The position numbers were made by a program, and so were the translations under genes. From Streptomyces sp. LUP47B (GTDB taxonomy: Bacteria; Actinomycetota; Actinomycetes; Streptomycetales; Streptomycetaceae): DNA of 64,000 nucleotides. The stretch covers positions 829,836-893,835 of the forward strand of contig NZ_MJAH01000001.1 in assembly GCF_001746295.1 (NCBI RefSeq), written 5' to 3'. The notes under the pieces are model-generated. The model was not told where the DNA came from. It saw only the letters and a program-made list of their open reading frames with translations, and did not search any database. How positions within the stretch are numbered: the first letter of the stretch is position 1; each line of letters begins with the position of its first letter. This document shows, piece by piece, positions 49,666-58,820 of this stretch.

Positions 49666-50541
49666 CGGGGAGAGGGGGCTCGGCGCGGGCCATGCGTTGA
49701 TGACCGCGAGCAGTTCGGAGTACCGGTCCCTGCGCGGATCGTGGGCGGTTTCCAGACGGTTCAGCAGGTGGTGGCGCAGGGTGCTGTCGTCGGGGCGGTC
49801 CAGGATGCGGGCGCAGTGTGCGCGGAGTGCCGTGACGACGGGATCGGCCTCCGGCGACTCCGGGGCGACCCCTGCGGCGAGGGCGGGTTCCGCGTGTGCT
49901 CGGGCCAGGGCCACGACGTCCGGGCGCGGCGGCGTCGCGGCGGCTTCGGAGCGGTGAGTCTCGACAGTGCGGCGAAGGTCGGCCCGGAAGTCCGGATCGA
50001 GGGTGAGTTCGGCCAGCTCGACCCAGGCTTGCAGTTGTTCCTCCGTGGGCCGGTCGGGGAGTTCCGGCGTCATGGAGCGGCGGATCCCCTCGCTGCCGGG
50101 GGCCTCGAACACGACGCCGTCGAGGAAGTCGTCGACCAGGCGTCGGCGTTCGGTTTCGGAGAGTCGGGCAAGTTCGTGCATGCGATGGGTCTCCTCGGGC
50201 GTGGGCCTTCGTCGTGCCACGGCGGTCAGCACCGCCCACCTCAACCGAAGGACGGCGATCTGGGCGTCCAGCGCCGCGGCGTGCTGTGCGGCGACCTCGT
50301 CCAGGGCGAGCTCCCGGTCGAGGATCTGCCGGATCGCGTCGAGACCGAGGCCCAGTTCGCGCAGCGTCCGTACGAAGGCGAGCCGGGCGACGGCCTCGGT
50401 GCCGTAGCGGCGGTAGCCGGCGGGGGTGCGGTCGGCGGGGGTCACGATGCCGTGGTCGGAGTAGAAACGGATCGTCTTCACCGTCAGCCCGGTCTGCCGG
50501 GCGAGTTCACCGATCGAGTACAGGGTGCCGCCGTCGTCCAT
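49618..50541 (-). CDS. MerR-family transcriptional regulator
   Basis: The 307-residue protein begins with a MerR DNA-binding domain (LYSIGELARQTGLTVKTIRF then YSDHGIVTPADRT and GYRRYG) and the usual coiled-coil helix (RTLRELGLGLDAIRQILDRE). The C-terminal effector domain of about 190 helical residues has no cysteine cluster for metal sensing, so a small-molecule ligand is more likely. The last 14 codons lie in the tandem repeat, so the C-terminus may vary between strains. It is divergent from the YciO gene. Confidence 0.9.
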   Translation of the reverse strand: MDDGGTLYSIGELARQTGLTVKTIRFYSDHGIVTPADRTPAGYRRYGTEAVARLAFVRTLRELGLGLDAIRQILDRELALDEVAAQHAAALDAQIAVLRLRWAVLTAVARRRPTPEETHRMHELARLSETERRRLVDDFLDGVVFEAPGSEGIRRSMTPELPDRPTEEQLQAWVELAELTLDPDFRADLRRTVETHRSEAAATPPRPDVVALARAHAEPALAAGVAPESPEADPVVTALRAHCARILDRPDDSTLRHHLLNRLETAHDPRRDRYSELLAVINAWPAPSPLSPALAWSTAALRARTAR

Positions 50542-50694
50542 GGCCTCATCCTGCGGTCTCCCTCCGGGGGAGACTCAACCCGGCCGCCTCTGCTCGTGCC
50601 GAGGCCTTCGGTCGTCCACGCGCACGTACGGCGGCCGGGGGCGGCACCCAAGTGCCTGCGTCGCCGCCGTCCGGGGACGGCATAAGCTCGACGG

Positions 50695-51315
50695 ATGGCG
50701 AAGTACTTCGACGTGCACCCCGACAACCCGCAGCCCCGCACCATCTCCCAGATCGCCGAGAGCATCCGGTCGGACGCGCTGATCGCGTATCCGACGGACT
50801 CCTGCTACGCGCTCGGGTGCCGGCTGGGCAGCCGTGACGGCATCGACCGGATCCGGACCATCCGGCATCTGGACGACCGGCACCACTTCACCCTGGTCTG
50901 CCAGGACTTCGCGCAGCTCGGCCAGTTCGTACGGGTCGACAAGGACGTGTTCCGTGCGATCAAGGCGTCCACGCCCGGCAGCTACACCTTCATCCTCCCG
51001 GCGACGAAGGAGGTGCCGCGCATGCTCCAGCACCCGAAGAAGAAGACGGTCGGCGTGCGCATCCCGGACCACGTCGTCACCCAGGCACTGCTCACCGAGC
51101 TCGGGGAGCCGCTGCTGTCGAGCACCCTGCTCCTGCCCGACGAGGAGGAGCCGATGACCCAGGGCTGGGAGATCAAGGACCGCCTCGACCATGTGCTGGA
51201 CGCGGTCGTCGACTCCGGGGACTGTGGCACCGAACCGACGACGGTGATCGACTTCTCCGGCGGCGAGGCCGAGATCGTGCGGCATGGCGCGGGTGACACC
51301 AGCCGGTTCGAGTAA
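50695..51315 (+). CDS. YciO-family (Sua5/TsaC-like) protein
   Basis: The 206-residue protein has the YrdC-fold signatures ALIAYPTDSCYALGCRL and a GSYTFILPATKEVPRML segment with the nucleotide-binding KKKTVGVRIPDH loop. It matches the YciO branch rather than TsaC/Sua5, which make threonylcarbamoyl-AMP for the t6A37 tRNA modification. YciO proteins bind RNA or nucleotides, but their activity is weak or unclear. The ATG at 50695 begins MAKYFDVHPDN. It is a single gene. Confidence 0.9.
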   Translation: MAKYFDVHPDNPQPRTISQIAESIRSDALIAYPTDSCYALGCRLGSRDGIDRIRTIRHLDDRHHFTLVCQDFAQLGQFVRVDKDVFRAIKASTPGSYTFILPATKEVPRMLQHPKKKTVGVRIPDHVVTQALLTELGEPLLSSTLLLPDEEEPMTQGWEIKDRLDHVLDAVVDSGDCGTEPTTVIDFSGGEAEIVRHGAGDTSRFE

Positions 51316-51438
51316 AGCGGCCCTCAAGTGGGCGGGGGTCGCCACGGCCAGTTGGATGGTGCGTGCAACCATGTGCCCGGCCCGGTTCCGTCGGGCCGGC
51401 GACCTGCTCACCGTCGCATGCACAGAGAGGCACCCCCC

Positions 51439-52194
51439 ATGACCTCCGTACAGGGAACCGCCGTCGACATCCCCACCGAGGACGGCGTCGCCGACGCCTA
51501 TCTGGCCCACCCGGACGACGGTGCGCCCAGGCCGGCCGTCCTGATCTTCCAGGACGCCTTCGGGCTGCGCCCCCAGCTGACCTCGATGGCCGACCGGCTC
51601 GCCGAGGCCGGCTACACGGCCCTCGTGCCCAACCTGTTCTACCGTCGCGGGCGCGCGCCGGTCTTCGACCTGCCCGAGTTCATCGACACCGACGCGCGGC
51701 CGGAGCTCTTCAGGAAGATCATGCCGGTGGTGCAGGCGCTCACGCCCGAGCTCGCGATGCGGGACGCCGGGGCGTATCTGCGCTGGCTGGCCGACCGCCC
51801 CGAGGTCGCCGACGGCCCGGTCGCCCTCACCGGCTACTGCATGGGCGCACGACTGTCCCTGCTCACCGCCGGCACCTACCCGGACCGGGTGGCCGCGGCG
51901 GCCGGCTTCCACGGCGGACGCCTGGCGACCGAAGCTCCGGACAGCCCGCACCTGGTGGCCGGGCACATCACCGCCGAGCTGTACTTCGGCCACGCCGACC
52001 AGGACCCGTCGCTGCCTCCCGAGCAGATCGAGCGCCTCGCCGCCGCGCTGACCGAGGCCGGGGTCCGCCACCGCTACGAGGTCTACGACGGCGCCCCGCA
52101 CGGTTTCACCCAGGCCGACACCGCCGCGTACCACCGCGAGGGCGACGAGCGGCACTGGGCGGCGCTGCTCGACCTGCTCAAGCGCACGTTCTAG
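51439..52194 (+). CDS. Dienelactone hydrolase-family protein
   Basis: The 251-residue protein is an alpha/beta hydrolase of the dienelactone type: the nucleophile elbow TGYCMGARLSL uses cysteine, an aspartate follows in FGHADQDPSL, and the histidine lies in DGAPHGFTQ. The start at the ATG at 51439 gives the expected length. Family enzymes open lactones such as those from chlorocatechol or act as general carboxyl esterases. Its stop overlaps the stop of the convergent S9 peptidase by CTAG. Confidence 0.93.
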   Translation: MTSVQGTAVDIPTEDGVADAYLAHPDDGAPRPAVLIFQDAFGLRPQLTSMADRLAEAGYTALVPNLFYRRGRAPVFDLPEFIDTDARPELFRKIMPVVQALTPELAMRDAGAYLRWLADRPEVADGPVALTGYCMGARLSLLTAGTYPDRVAAAAGFHGGRLATEAPDSPHLVAGHITAELYFGHADQDPSLPPEQIERLAAALTEAGVRHRYEVYDGAPHGFTQADTAAYHREGDERHWAALLDLLKRTF

Positions 52195-54266
52195 GGCGAA
52201 CTTCGTACGGGCCGGCCGGTCGGCTCCTGCGTCGGTCCGCCGTCCAAGTGGCGCCGCAGGAAGCGCACTTGCCGGTCCAGCAGCTGCGCCGTGAGCGTCG
52301 AGCCGATCGGCTGGTGGCCGGTGCCGGGCAGGAGCAGGAGTTCGTGCGGGAGTCTCGCGGCCCGTAACGCCTCGGAGAGGCGGAGGGTGTTGACCGGCGG
52401 GACGTTGGTGTCGGTCAGACCGTGGATCAGCAGCAGCGGACGCGTCAGGCGGGGCGCGTCGAGGAGCAGGTTGCAGGCGTCGTACCGCTCCGGGAACGCG
52501 TCGGGGTGGCCGAGGAACCGCTCGCGCCAATGGGCGGCGTAGAGCCGCTGGTCGGTGACGCCCGCACCGGCCACGGCGGCGTGGAAGACGTCGGGGCGGC
52601 GCAGCACGGCCAGCGCGGCGAGCGCCCCGCCGAAGGACCAGCCGCGGACGGCGACCCGGCCGAGATCGAGGTCGGGGTGCAGGCGCGCGGCCTCGTGCAG
52701 GGCGGTGACCTGGTCGTCGAGGACGGGCACGAACAGGTCGCCGTACACCTCGCGCTCCCAGTCGGGTCCCCGGCCCGGTGTGCCGCGGCCGTCGGTCGTG
52801 AGCACCGCGAATCCCTGCTCGGCGAACCACTGCGACAGCAGCACCCGCCAGTCCAGCTCCGCGGTGACGCGCTGGAGGGCCGCTCCGCCGTACGAGTCGA
52901 CGAGCACCGGCAGCGGGCCACTGCCCCGGCGGTACCAGGAGGGGAAGTGGAGCCGGGCGGCCGGCGCTCGGGACCCGAGGACGAGACGCTGTGCGTGGAG
53001 GTCGAGGACCGGGCGTTCGGCGTACGACAGGACAGCGACCGCCGGTCTCCCTGCACGCAGCACCTCGGCCCGCCCGCCGGGCCGTTCGGCGTCACGGGTG
53101 ACCCGGACCAGGGTGCCGCCACGGGAGGCGCCGAAGTGGACGCCGGGCCCGGAACTGAGCTGCCGGAGGCCGGACTTGGTGCCGTAGCTCCACAGGTGGG
53201 TCTCCGTGGGCTCGCCGGAGGCCGTGAACAGGACCTCGTCACCGTCCGTGCCGAGCACGGCCCGCAGCTGAAGTCCGCCGGGGGTCACCGGAGTTCCGTC
53301 CAGCGTGAGATGTCTCGTGCCCCGCAGGTCGCGGTGGGCGAGGAGAGCTCCTGATCCCGTACGTGCGGGAAGTCCGGGCACGAGCTGCACCCAGCACGGG
53401 TCGCGCTGCTCGTCCAGGACGGTTGTCCGCCCGTCCTCCGGGTCGATGGTGAGGAACCGGACGGTCTGCTGGTCACGGGACTGCACGGCCGTCCAGGGTC
53501 CGTGTGCGTCCCAGCCGGCGCCCACGACGTACTCGAAGGCCGTCCGGACCCAACTCACCGGTACTGGTGGGTCGTCGAGTGCGGAGAGCCACAGGGTGAC
53601 GTCCGGGTTGGGGGTTCCGGCGAGGGCGGTGCGGGTCGTCGGCGGCCTGGCCTGCTCGGCCGTCGGCCAGGGCTGGACAGGCGTGAAGTCGCTCCGGGCG
53701 AGCAGCAGTTGACCGCCCTCCGGGGACCACCAGTGCCCGCGGGCGCCGTCGAGGGATGTGGTGCCCGTGTGTACGGCGGTTCCGAACTCCACGAGGGGGG
53801 TGTCCGGTTCGGCCACCGAGCGGTCCCCGGAGCCGTTCGCCTCCACCACACGCAGGGCGCCGTGCGACACGTAGGCGATGCGGCAGCCGGTCGGGTCGGG
53901 CCGGGGGTCCGCGACCGGGCCGGCCACGGGCAGTCGGCGAGGCTCCCCCTTGCCCACGTCCAGCTTCCAGAGCCCTCCGGACAGGGCGAAGGCGACGACA
54001 CCGGTCGCCGCGTCGGTGCCGTACGCCTCGATACCGGCCGTTCGCGGGGAGCGCCCGTTCGCGAGCAGCCGGACGGGATCGGCCAGCAGCCTCTCCCTCC
54101 CGGAGCCGACGTCCAGCGCCCAGAGACAGGCGGCCGGATCGTCACCCGTGCGGCCACGAAGGAACAGGATGGTTCCTCCGTCGGACGAGACCGTGAACCG
54201 CTCGGGGACGCCTCGGGTGAAGCGGCAGGTGCGGACGAGCTGTTCGGGAAGGGTGGTGGGCGCCAT
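52191..54266 (-). CDS. S9-family serine peptidase (DPP4/prolyl oligopeptidase-like)
   Basis: The 691-residue protein has a seven-bladed propeller (blades near 20-420, with GGTILFLRGRTGD and several SPDG-like turns) and a C-terminal hydrolase domain. The catalytic serine is in RGWSFGGALAA, the aspartate in HGLTDTNVPP and the histidine in LPGTGHQP. There is no signal peptide. Family members release dipeptides or process peptides. The ATG at 54266 lies behind GGAAGGAA; in-frame upstream starts add no domain. It is divergent from the DEAD-box helicase gene. Confidence 0.92.
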   Translation of the reverse strand: MAPTTLPEQLVRTCRFTRGVPERFTVSSDGGTILFLRGRTGDDPAACLWALDVGSGRERLLADPVRLLANGRSPRTAGIEAYGTDAATGVVAFALSGGLWKLDVGKGEPRRLPVAGPVADPRPDPTGCRIAYVSHGALRVVEANGSGDRSVAEPDTPLVEFGTAVHTGTTSLDGARGHWWSPEGGQLLLARSDFTPVQPWPTAEQARPPTTRTALAGTPNPDVTLWLSALDDPPVPVSWVRTAFEYVVGAGWDAHGPWTAVQSRDQQTVRFLTIDPEDGRTTVLDEQRDPCWVQLVPGLPARTGSGALLAHRDLRGTRHLTLDGTPVTPGGLQLRAVLGTDGDEVLFTASGEPTETHLWSYGTKSGLRQLSSGPGVHFGASRGGTLVRVTRDAERPGGRAEVLRAGRPAVAVLSYAERPVLDLHAQRLVLGSRAPAARLHFPSWYRRGSGPLPVLVDSYGGAALQRVTAELDWRVLLSQWFAEQGFAVLTTDGRGTPGRGPDWEREVYGDLFVPVLDDQVTALHEAARLHPDLDLGRVAVRGWSFGGALAALAVLRRPDVFHAAVAGAGVTDQRLYAAHWRERFLGHPDAFPERYDACNLLLDAPRLTRPLLLIHGLTDTNVPPVNTLRLSEALRAARLPHELLLLPGTGHQPIGSTLTAQLLDRQVRFLRRHLDGGPTQEPTGRPVRSSP

Positions 54267-54427
54267 GCGCGAGTTCCTTCCATCACCACCACAGATTAAA
54301 ACATGTGTTCGATACAATCGACGGACGCGCCACCCCAACCATCACTTTGTGTTACCGTCTAACGTTTGCGCGCTCATGACTTCCTGCCGGGCCTTCCTCG
54401 GTACGTCTCCTCTGCGGAAGGCTCTGC

Positions 54428-55789
54428 ATGAACCACCCGGACCAGCACGGCACCGCCTCCTTCTCCGATATGGCCCTCCCGCCCCAGGTGCTGCGCACCC
54501 TCACCGAACACGGTGTGCGCGAGCCCTTCCCGATCCAGGCGGCCACCCTGCCCGACGCCCTCGCGGGACGTGACGTCCTGGGGCGCGGGCGCACCGGGTC
54601 GGGCAAGACGCTCGCCTTCGGACTGCCGCTGCTCGTCCGGACGGCCGGGCAGCGCGCGGAGGCGAAGCAGCCCCTCGCGCTGGTCCTGGTGCCCACCCGG
54701 GAGCTGGCCCAGCAGGTCACCGAGGCGCTCGCGCCGTACGCCGACGCACTCCGGCTGCGGATGGCCGCGGTCGTCGGCGGCATGTCGATCGGCCGGCAGA
54801 CCGCCGAGCTGCGGGAGGGGGCCGAAATCGTCGTCGCCACCCCCGGTCGTCTGCACGACCTCATCGAGCGCAAGGCCTGCCGCCTGGGACGGGTGCGGAT
54901 CACCGTCCTCGACGAGGCCGACCAGATGTGCGACATGGGCTTCCTGCCGCAGGTCACCGAGGTGCTCGACCAGGTACGACCCGACGGCCAGCGGATGCTC
55001 TTCTCGGCCACCCTGGACCGTGACGTCGATCAGTTGGTCAGCCGCTATCTCAACGACCCCGTGGTGCACTCGGTCGACCCGTCCGCAGGCGCCGTCTCGA
55101 CGAGCGATCACCATGTCCTCGTCGTCCACGGCCCCGACCGGTACGCCGTCACCACGGAGATCGCCGCCCGTGACGGCCGCGTGCTGCTGTTCCTCGACAC
55201 CAAGCACGCCGTCGACCAGCTCACCCGGCATCTGCGGGCCGGCGGAGTGCACGCCGCGGCCCTGCACAGCGGCAAGTCCCAGCCGCAGCGCACCCGTACC
55301 CTCGCGCAGTTCAAGGACGGCCAGGTCACCGTCCTGGTCGCCACCAACGTCGCGGCCCGGGGCCTGCACATCGACGACCTGGACCTCGTCGTCAACGTCG
55401 ATCCGCCAACCGACCCCAAGGACTATCTGCACCGCGCGGGGCGTACGGCCCGGGCGGGTGAGTCCGGAAAGGTCGTCACCTTGGTGCTGTCGGGCCAGCG
55501 CCGCGAGACGAGCCGGGTGATGGCCGAGGCCGGCATCGAGCCGACCGTCACCAAGGTGCGCTCGGGCGAGGCGGAGCTGAGCCGGATCACCGGGGCCAAG
55601 GCTCCCTCCGGCACCCCGCTCGACCGAGGCCCCGCCGTGCCGCGGCCCAAGAACACCAACGCCCCCTTCCGCGGCCTCGGCACCAGCAAGGACGCCTCCC
55701 GCGGCACCGGCGGCAGGTCCCGCAAGGCCGACGAGGCCCGCAAGCTCGCGGAGGCCCGGAAGGCGGCCCAGGTACGTCGCGGCGGCTGA
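54428..55789 (+). CDS. DEAD-box ATP-dependent RNA helicase
   Basis: The 453-residue protein has all core helicase motifs: Q-motif region (FPIQ), I GRTGSGKT, Ia PTRELA, Ib TPGRL, II DEAD, III SAT, IV FLDTK, V ARGLHID and VI HRAGRTAR. The C-terminal 60 residues form a basic Lys/Arg/Ala tail that probably binds RNA. It is a RhlE/CshA-type enzyme for RNA remodelling and cold adaptation. The ATG at 54428 follows GGAAGG. The divergent peptidase start is about 160 bp away. Confidence 0.95.
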   Translation: MNHPDQHGTASFSDMALPPQVLRTLTEHGVREPFPIQAATLPDALAGRDVLGRGRTGSGKTLAFGLPLLVRTAGQRAEAKQPLALVLVPTRELAQQVTEALAPYADALRLRMAAVVGGMSIGRQTAELREGAEIVVATPGRLHDLIERKACRLGRVRITVLDEADQMCDMGFLPQVTEVLDQVRPDGQRMLFSATLDRDVDQLVSRYLNDPVVHSVDPSAGAVSTSDHHVLVVHGPDRYAVTTEIAARDGRVLLFLDTKHAVDQLTRHLRAGGVHAAALHSGKSQPQRTRTLAQFKDGQVTVLVATNVAARGLHIDDLDLVVNVDPPTDPKDYLHRAGRTARAGESGKVVTLVLSGQRRETSRVMAEAGIEPTVTKVRSGEAELSRITGAKAPSGTPLDRGPAVPRPKNTNAPFRGLGTSKDASRGTGGRSRKADEARKLAEARKAAQVRRGG

Positions 55790-55841
55790 GCACCGTGGCC
55801 CAAGGCGGGCGGAGGATGTTCGGACACAGGGGTGGCCTGTC

Positions 55842-55933
55842 TCCAACATCCATCCTTTTACCGAGTCCGGCGCGACGGCTACGAGATCTGCTTCGTGCCC
55901 GCGGACGACGAACTCGACGAGGTCTGCAATCGG
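55842..55933 (+). pseudogene. Possible coding remnant between helicase and XRE genes
   Basis: In one frame the plus strand reads FYRVRRDGYEICFVPADDE and continues with further acidic residues, with coding-like third-position GC bias, but it has no clear start and runs into the minus-strand regulator gene. It looks like a fragment of a lost gene. Family unknown. Confidence 0.25.
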
Positions 55934-56797
55934 CTACCGCAACGTGGTCTCGTCGTCGGCGGTCATGTCCTGGGTGCCGATCACGGAGAGCAGTTCCAGC
56001 TGGGCGGCACCCTGGGTGCCGGGCGGGGCGCTGAACCACAGCAGGCGCTGGCGTCCGTCCTCGCTGAACAGGGTGTGGCAGTCGACTTCGACGACTCCCA
56101 GCGTGGGGTGGACGATGCGTTTGTGGTCGGTCCGCCGCAGCGCGACGTCGTGGATGTCCCACAGTGTGGCGAACTCCTCGCTGCGCCGCCGCAGATCGGA
56201 CACCATCCCGGCGACTTCCGTGTCGCGACCGCGCCGGGCGGCGACGGCCCGGAGGTCGGCGACGAAGGCCCGGGAGTGCTGTGGGTGGTCCTCGGTGGGA
56301 TAGACGGTGCGGGAGCCGGGGTCGGTGAACCAGCGGTGGACGAAGCTTCCGGCCGCCCCACGGCGCGTGGGGGCACGGCCGACCAGCGCGACAGCGAGTT
56401 CGTTCTGGACGAGCGTCTCGTGCAGGTCGGTGATGATCTGCGCGGGCGTCGTGGTGAGCCGGTCGAGCAGGCCGAGCAAGGCCGGCTGGGCATGAGCGTT
56501 CGAGCCGCGGGCCACCGTGGGAACGGGTCGGTCGGCGAGGTGGAAGAGGTGGTCGCGTTCGTCGCCGCCGAGCCGAAGCGCCCGTGCGAGCGCGGCCAGC
56601 ACCTGCGCGGAGGGCTGCACGTCACCTCCGCGCTCGAGTTCGGTGTAGTAGTCCGCCGACAGACCGGCCAGCTGCGCGACCTCCTCACGCCGCAGGCCGG
56701 GGACCCGGCGCCGAGGCCCGGTGGGCAGTCCCACGTCGGAGGGCCGCACGCGGTCGCGCCGGGATCGCAGAAACGCGGCGAGTTCGGCAAGGTTCAT
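55934..56797 (-). CDS. XRE-family regulator with MmyB-like ligand domain
   Basis: The 287-residue protein begins with an HTH (VPGLRREEVAQLAGLSADYY then TELERG) and continues with the MmyB-type binding domain found in many Streptomyces regulators (LVQNELAVALVG, FTDPGSRTVYPTED, HPTLGVVEVDCHTLF). These domains bind fatty acid-like ligands in the studied member (established). The ATG at 56797 begins MNLAELAAFLRSRR. It is divergent from the tautomerase gene, which is a likely target. Confidence 0.92.
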   Translation of the reverse strand: MNLAELAAFLRSRRDRVRPSDVGLPTGPRRRVPGLRREEVAQLAGLSADYYTELERGGDVQPSAQVLAALARALRLGGDERDHLFHLADRPVPTVARGSNAHAQPALLGLLDRLTTTPAQIITDLHETLVQNELAVALVGRAPTRRGAAGSFVHRWFTDPGSRTVYPTEDHPQHSRAFVADLRAVAARRGRDTEVAGMVSDLRRRSEEFATLWDIHDVALRRTDHKRIVHPTLGVVEVDCHTLFSEDGRQRLLWFSAPPGTQGAAQLELLSVIGTQDMTADDETTLR

Positions 56798-56980
56798 CCG
56801 CCCATCATCACGCGGGACGCGGAGGCGGAGCCAGGGGATGCCGCCCCCAGGGTGGACGCAACCCTGGCTGTACGTGCGGCAGCGGGCGAGGGTGGTGTGC
56901 GGCGGCAGGCCCGGCCGACGGCTTCGGTCCGCACAGCCGCCACCCGCAGACACACCCCGCAGACGCAGATGGAGCAGCGC

Positions 56981-57196
56981 ATGCCGTTCGCGAACTTCAA
57001 GGTCCCCGCCGGCACCCTCACCGAGGAGCAGAAGGAACAGATCATCACCCGCACCACCGAGCTCTACGTGGACATCTACGGCGAACGTGCCCGCGCCACC
57101 ACCCTCGTCCTGGTCGAGGAGGTCACCGACGGCGGCTGGGGCATCGGCGGCAACGTACTGACTCTCGCCGAACTCCGGCGAACGGCGGGGAGTTGA
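56981..57196 (+). CDS. 4-oxalocrotonate tautomerase-family protein
   Basis: The 71-residue protein starts Met-Pro-Phe, so the catalytic Pro1 appears after methionine removal, as in all tautomerase-family enzymes. The beta-alpha-beta pattern (FANFKVPAGTLTEEQ, an EQIITRTTELYVDIYG helix and a TLVLVEEVTDGGWGIGG strand) fits. This requirement for Pro1 fixes the ATG at 56981. It probably keto-enol isomerises an aromatic breakdown intermediate or a similar acid. It is divergent from an MmyB-type regulator. Confidence 0.92.
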   Translation: MPFANFKVPAGTLTEEQKEQIITRTTELYVDIYGERARATTLVLVEEVTDGGWGIGGNVLTLAELRRTAGS

Positions 57197-57200
57197 CCGC

Positions 57201-57896
57201 TCAGGCGTGAGGGGCGGACTGGTCGACGGCCTCGGTGGCGCTCCTGCCACCGGCCGTACCCACCTCACTCCTCCCCCGCGCGGCCCCCTCCACCAGTCGC
57301 CGGATGTCCGACAGATCGGCCTCGAACTCCGCGTTGAGGTCGACGGGAAGGTCCAGCCAGGGCCCGAGACCGCTGTGGCCGGGGAGTTCGCTGTCCGGGA
57401 GTTGGCCGCGGCGGCTGCGCGGGTCGAGGGCACCGGGGGCGAAGCGGCCCGAGGCTTCAGAGGCGGCGAAGCCGATCACGAACGTGCTGATCAGCCGCTC
57501 GAGGCGGGGCACCTCCGGGTCCGGGACCCCGGCCTCGATCAGGGCCAGGTAGATGATGTCCACCGCTCGCACGGCGTCCGGTGTGACCGCGGGGCGCGAG
57601 AAGAGCAGGTGTGCTGCCCAGGGATGACGCTGGGTGACTTTCCGGCAGGCGTGGGCGAGGGTGTTCAGGCGTTCGTCCCAGGCCTGTTCCGCCACCGTGT
57701 CCGACGGCAGCAGTGCGGACAGCAGGCGTCCGACCATGCCGTCCAGCAGTGCCGCCTTGTCCTTGACGTGCCGGTACAGCGCCATCGGCGTGACACCGAC
57801 CCGGTCGGCGAGCGCACGCATCGACAGCGCCTCCAGGCCGTGCTCGTCGGCGATGTCCAGTGCCGCGTCCAGGATCTCTTCCCGCCTGCCACCCAT
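57201..57896 (-). CDS. TetR-family regulator of the adjacent drug ABC exporter
   Basis: The 231-residue protein has a TetR HTH (REEILDAALDIADEHGLEAL, then MRALADRVGVTPMALYRHVK) and a C-terminal domain like that of TetR itself (MVGRLLSALLP, RHPWAAHLL). The ATG at 57896 begins MGGRREEIL. It is divergent from an ABC exporter, and the intergenic region carries paired GTCTAC/GTAGAC sites. It is expected to repress the exporter and itself until a drug binds. Confidence 0.93.
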   Translation of the reverse strand: MGGRREEILDAALDIADEHGLEALSMRALADRVGVTPMALYRHVKDKAALLDGMVGRLLSALLPSDTVAEQAWDERLNTLAHACRKVTQRHPWAAHLLFSRPAVTPDAVRAVDIIYLALIEAGVPDPEVPRLERLISTFVIGFAASEASGRFAPGALDPRSRRGQLPDSELPGHSGLGPWLDLPVDLNAEFEADLSDIRRLVEGAARGRSEVGTAGGRSATEAVDQSAPHA

Positions 57897-57898
57897 GG

Positions 57899-57928
57899 GT
57901 CTACAGTGTAGACGTATACGCCGTAGAC
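57899..57928. promoter_or_regulatory. TetR operator for the ABC exporter
   Basis: GTCTAC-AGT-GTAGAC (57899-57913) is a perfect 6-bp inverted repeat; a third GTAGAC half-site is at 57923-57928, with GTATAC between. The sites lie 3 bp from the TetR start and 13 bp from the exporter start, so they cover both promoters. Confidence 0.75.
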
Positions 57929-57941
57929 ATGAGGGGGAAGG

Positions 57942-58820
57942 ATGCTCGTAGCGGACGGGTTGGTGAAGTGTCATGGCCGTCTTCGCGCACTCGACGGCTT
58001 CGATCTGACGGTCGAGCCCGGCGAGATCGTCGGCCTCATCGGTCACAACGGAGCAGGCAAGACCACCTTCGTGGAGATCGTCGCCGGTCTCCTGCTCCCT
58101 GACGCGGGCCGGATCCGCATCGGGCCGTACGACGCGTTGGCCGAAGGGCGGGCCGCGCGACGGCTCATCGGGGTGGCTCCTCAGGAGTTGGCCCTGTACG
58201 GCGGCGTCACGGTGCGGGAGAACCTGCGGCTGTTCGCCGGACTTGCCGGGCTGCGCGGCCGGCGCCGCGAGGCGGGGATCGGGCGGGTCCTGGAGGAGCT
58301 TCAGTTGTCGGCCCTCGCGCACCGGCCGGTGGGCGTGCTGTCCGGCGGGCAGCGTCGCCGGGTCCAGGCGGCCACCGCGATGGTCGGCTCCCCGCCCCTT
58401 CTGCTGCTGGACGAGCCGACCGCCGGAGCCGATCCGGAGACCCGATCGGCGCTGCTGGCGGCCGTCAGGGCGCGGGCCGAGACAGGTGTCGCCGTGGTCT
58501 ACACGACCCACTATCTCCCCGAACTCGTCGACCTGGACGCCACGTTGGCGATCGCGAGGGCGGGCCGGATCATCGCACGCGGCACCCAGCAGGAGCTCAC
58601 CCGCCACCTGCCCGGCGAGCTCAGGGTCACCTTCGCCGACCCGGCGGAACCCGAACTGCGGATGCCGACGACGGATCCCGGCGCCGACCTGGCCGCCCTG
58701 CTCGCCTCCGGCCGTACGCCCGCCTCCGTCGACGTACACCGCGCCGGCCTGGACGACCTCTACCACTCCCTGGAAACCGCAGCGCACGAGGGGACACAGG
58801 CCCGTGACGCCGTCGCGTGA
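57942..58820 (+). CDS. ABC exporter ATP-binding protein (DrrA-like)
   Basis: The 292-residue ATPase has Walker A GHNGAGKTT, signature LSGGQRRRV, Walker B LLLLDEPTAGADPET and switch TTHYLPE. The C-terminal extension of about 70 residues is typical of drug-efflux ATPases such as DrrA. The ATG at 57942 follows GGGGGAAGG. The stop lies inside the permease gene, giving a 17-bp overlap, so the two are coupled. Expression is probably repressed by the divergent TetR. Confidence 0.94.
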   Translation: MLVADGLVKCHGRLRALDGFDLTVEPGEIVGLIGHNGAGKTTFVEIVAGLLLPDAGRIRIGPYDALAEGRAARRLIGVAPQELALYGGVTVRENLRLFAGLAGLRGRRREAGIGRVLEELQLSALAHRPVGVLSGGQRRRVQAATAMVGSPPLLLLDEPTAGADPETRSALLAAVRARAETGVAVVYTTHYLPELVDLDATLAIARAGRIIARGTQQELTRHLPGELRVTFADPAEPELRMPTTDPGADLAALLASGRTPASVDVHRAGLDDLYHSLETAAHEGTQARDAVA

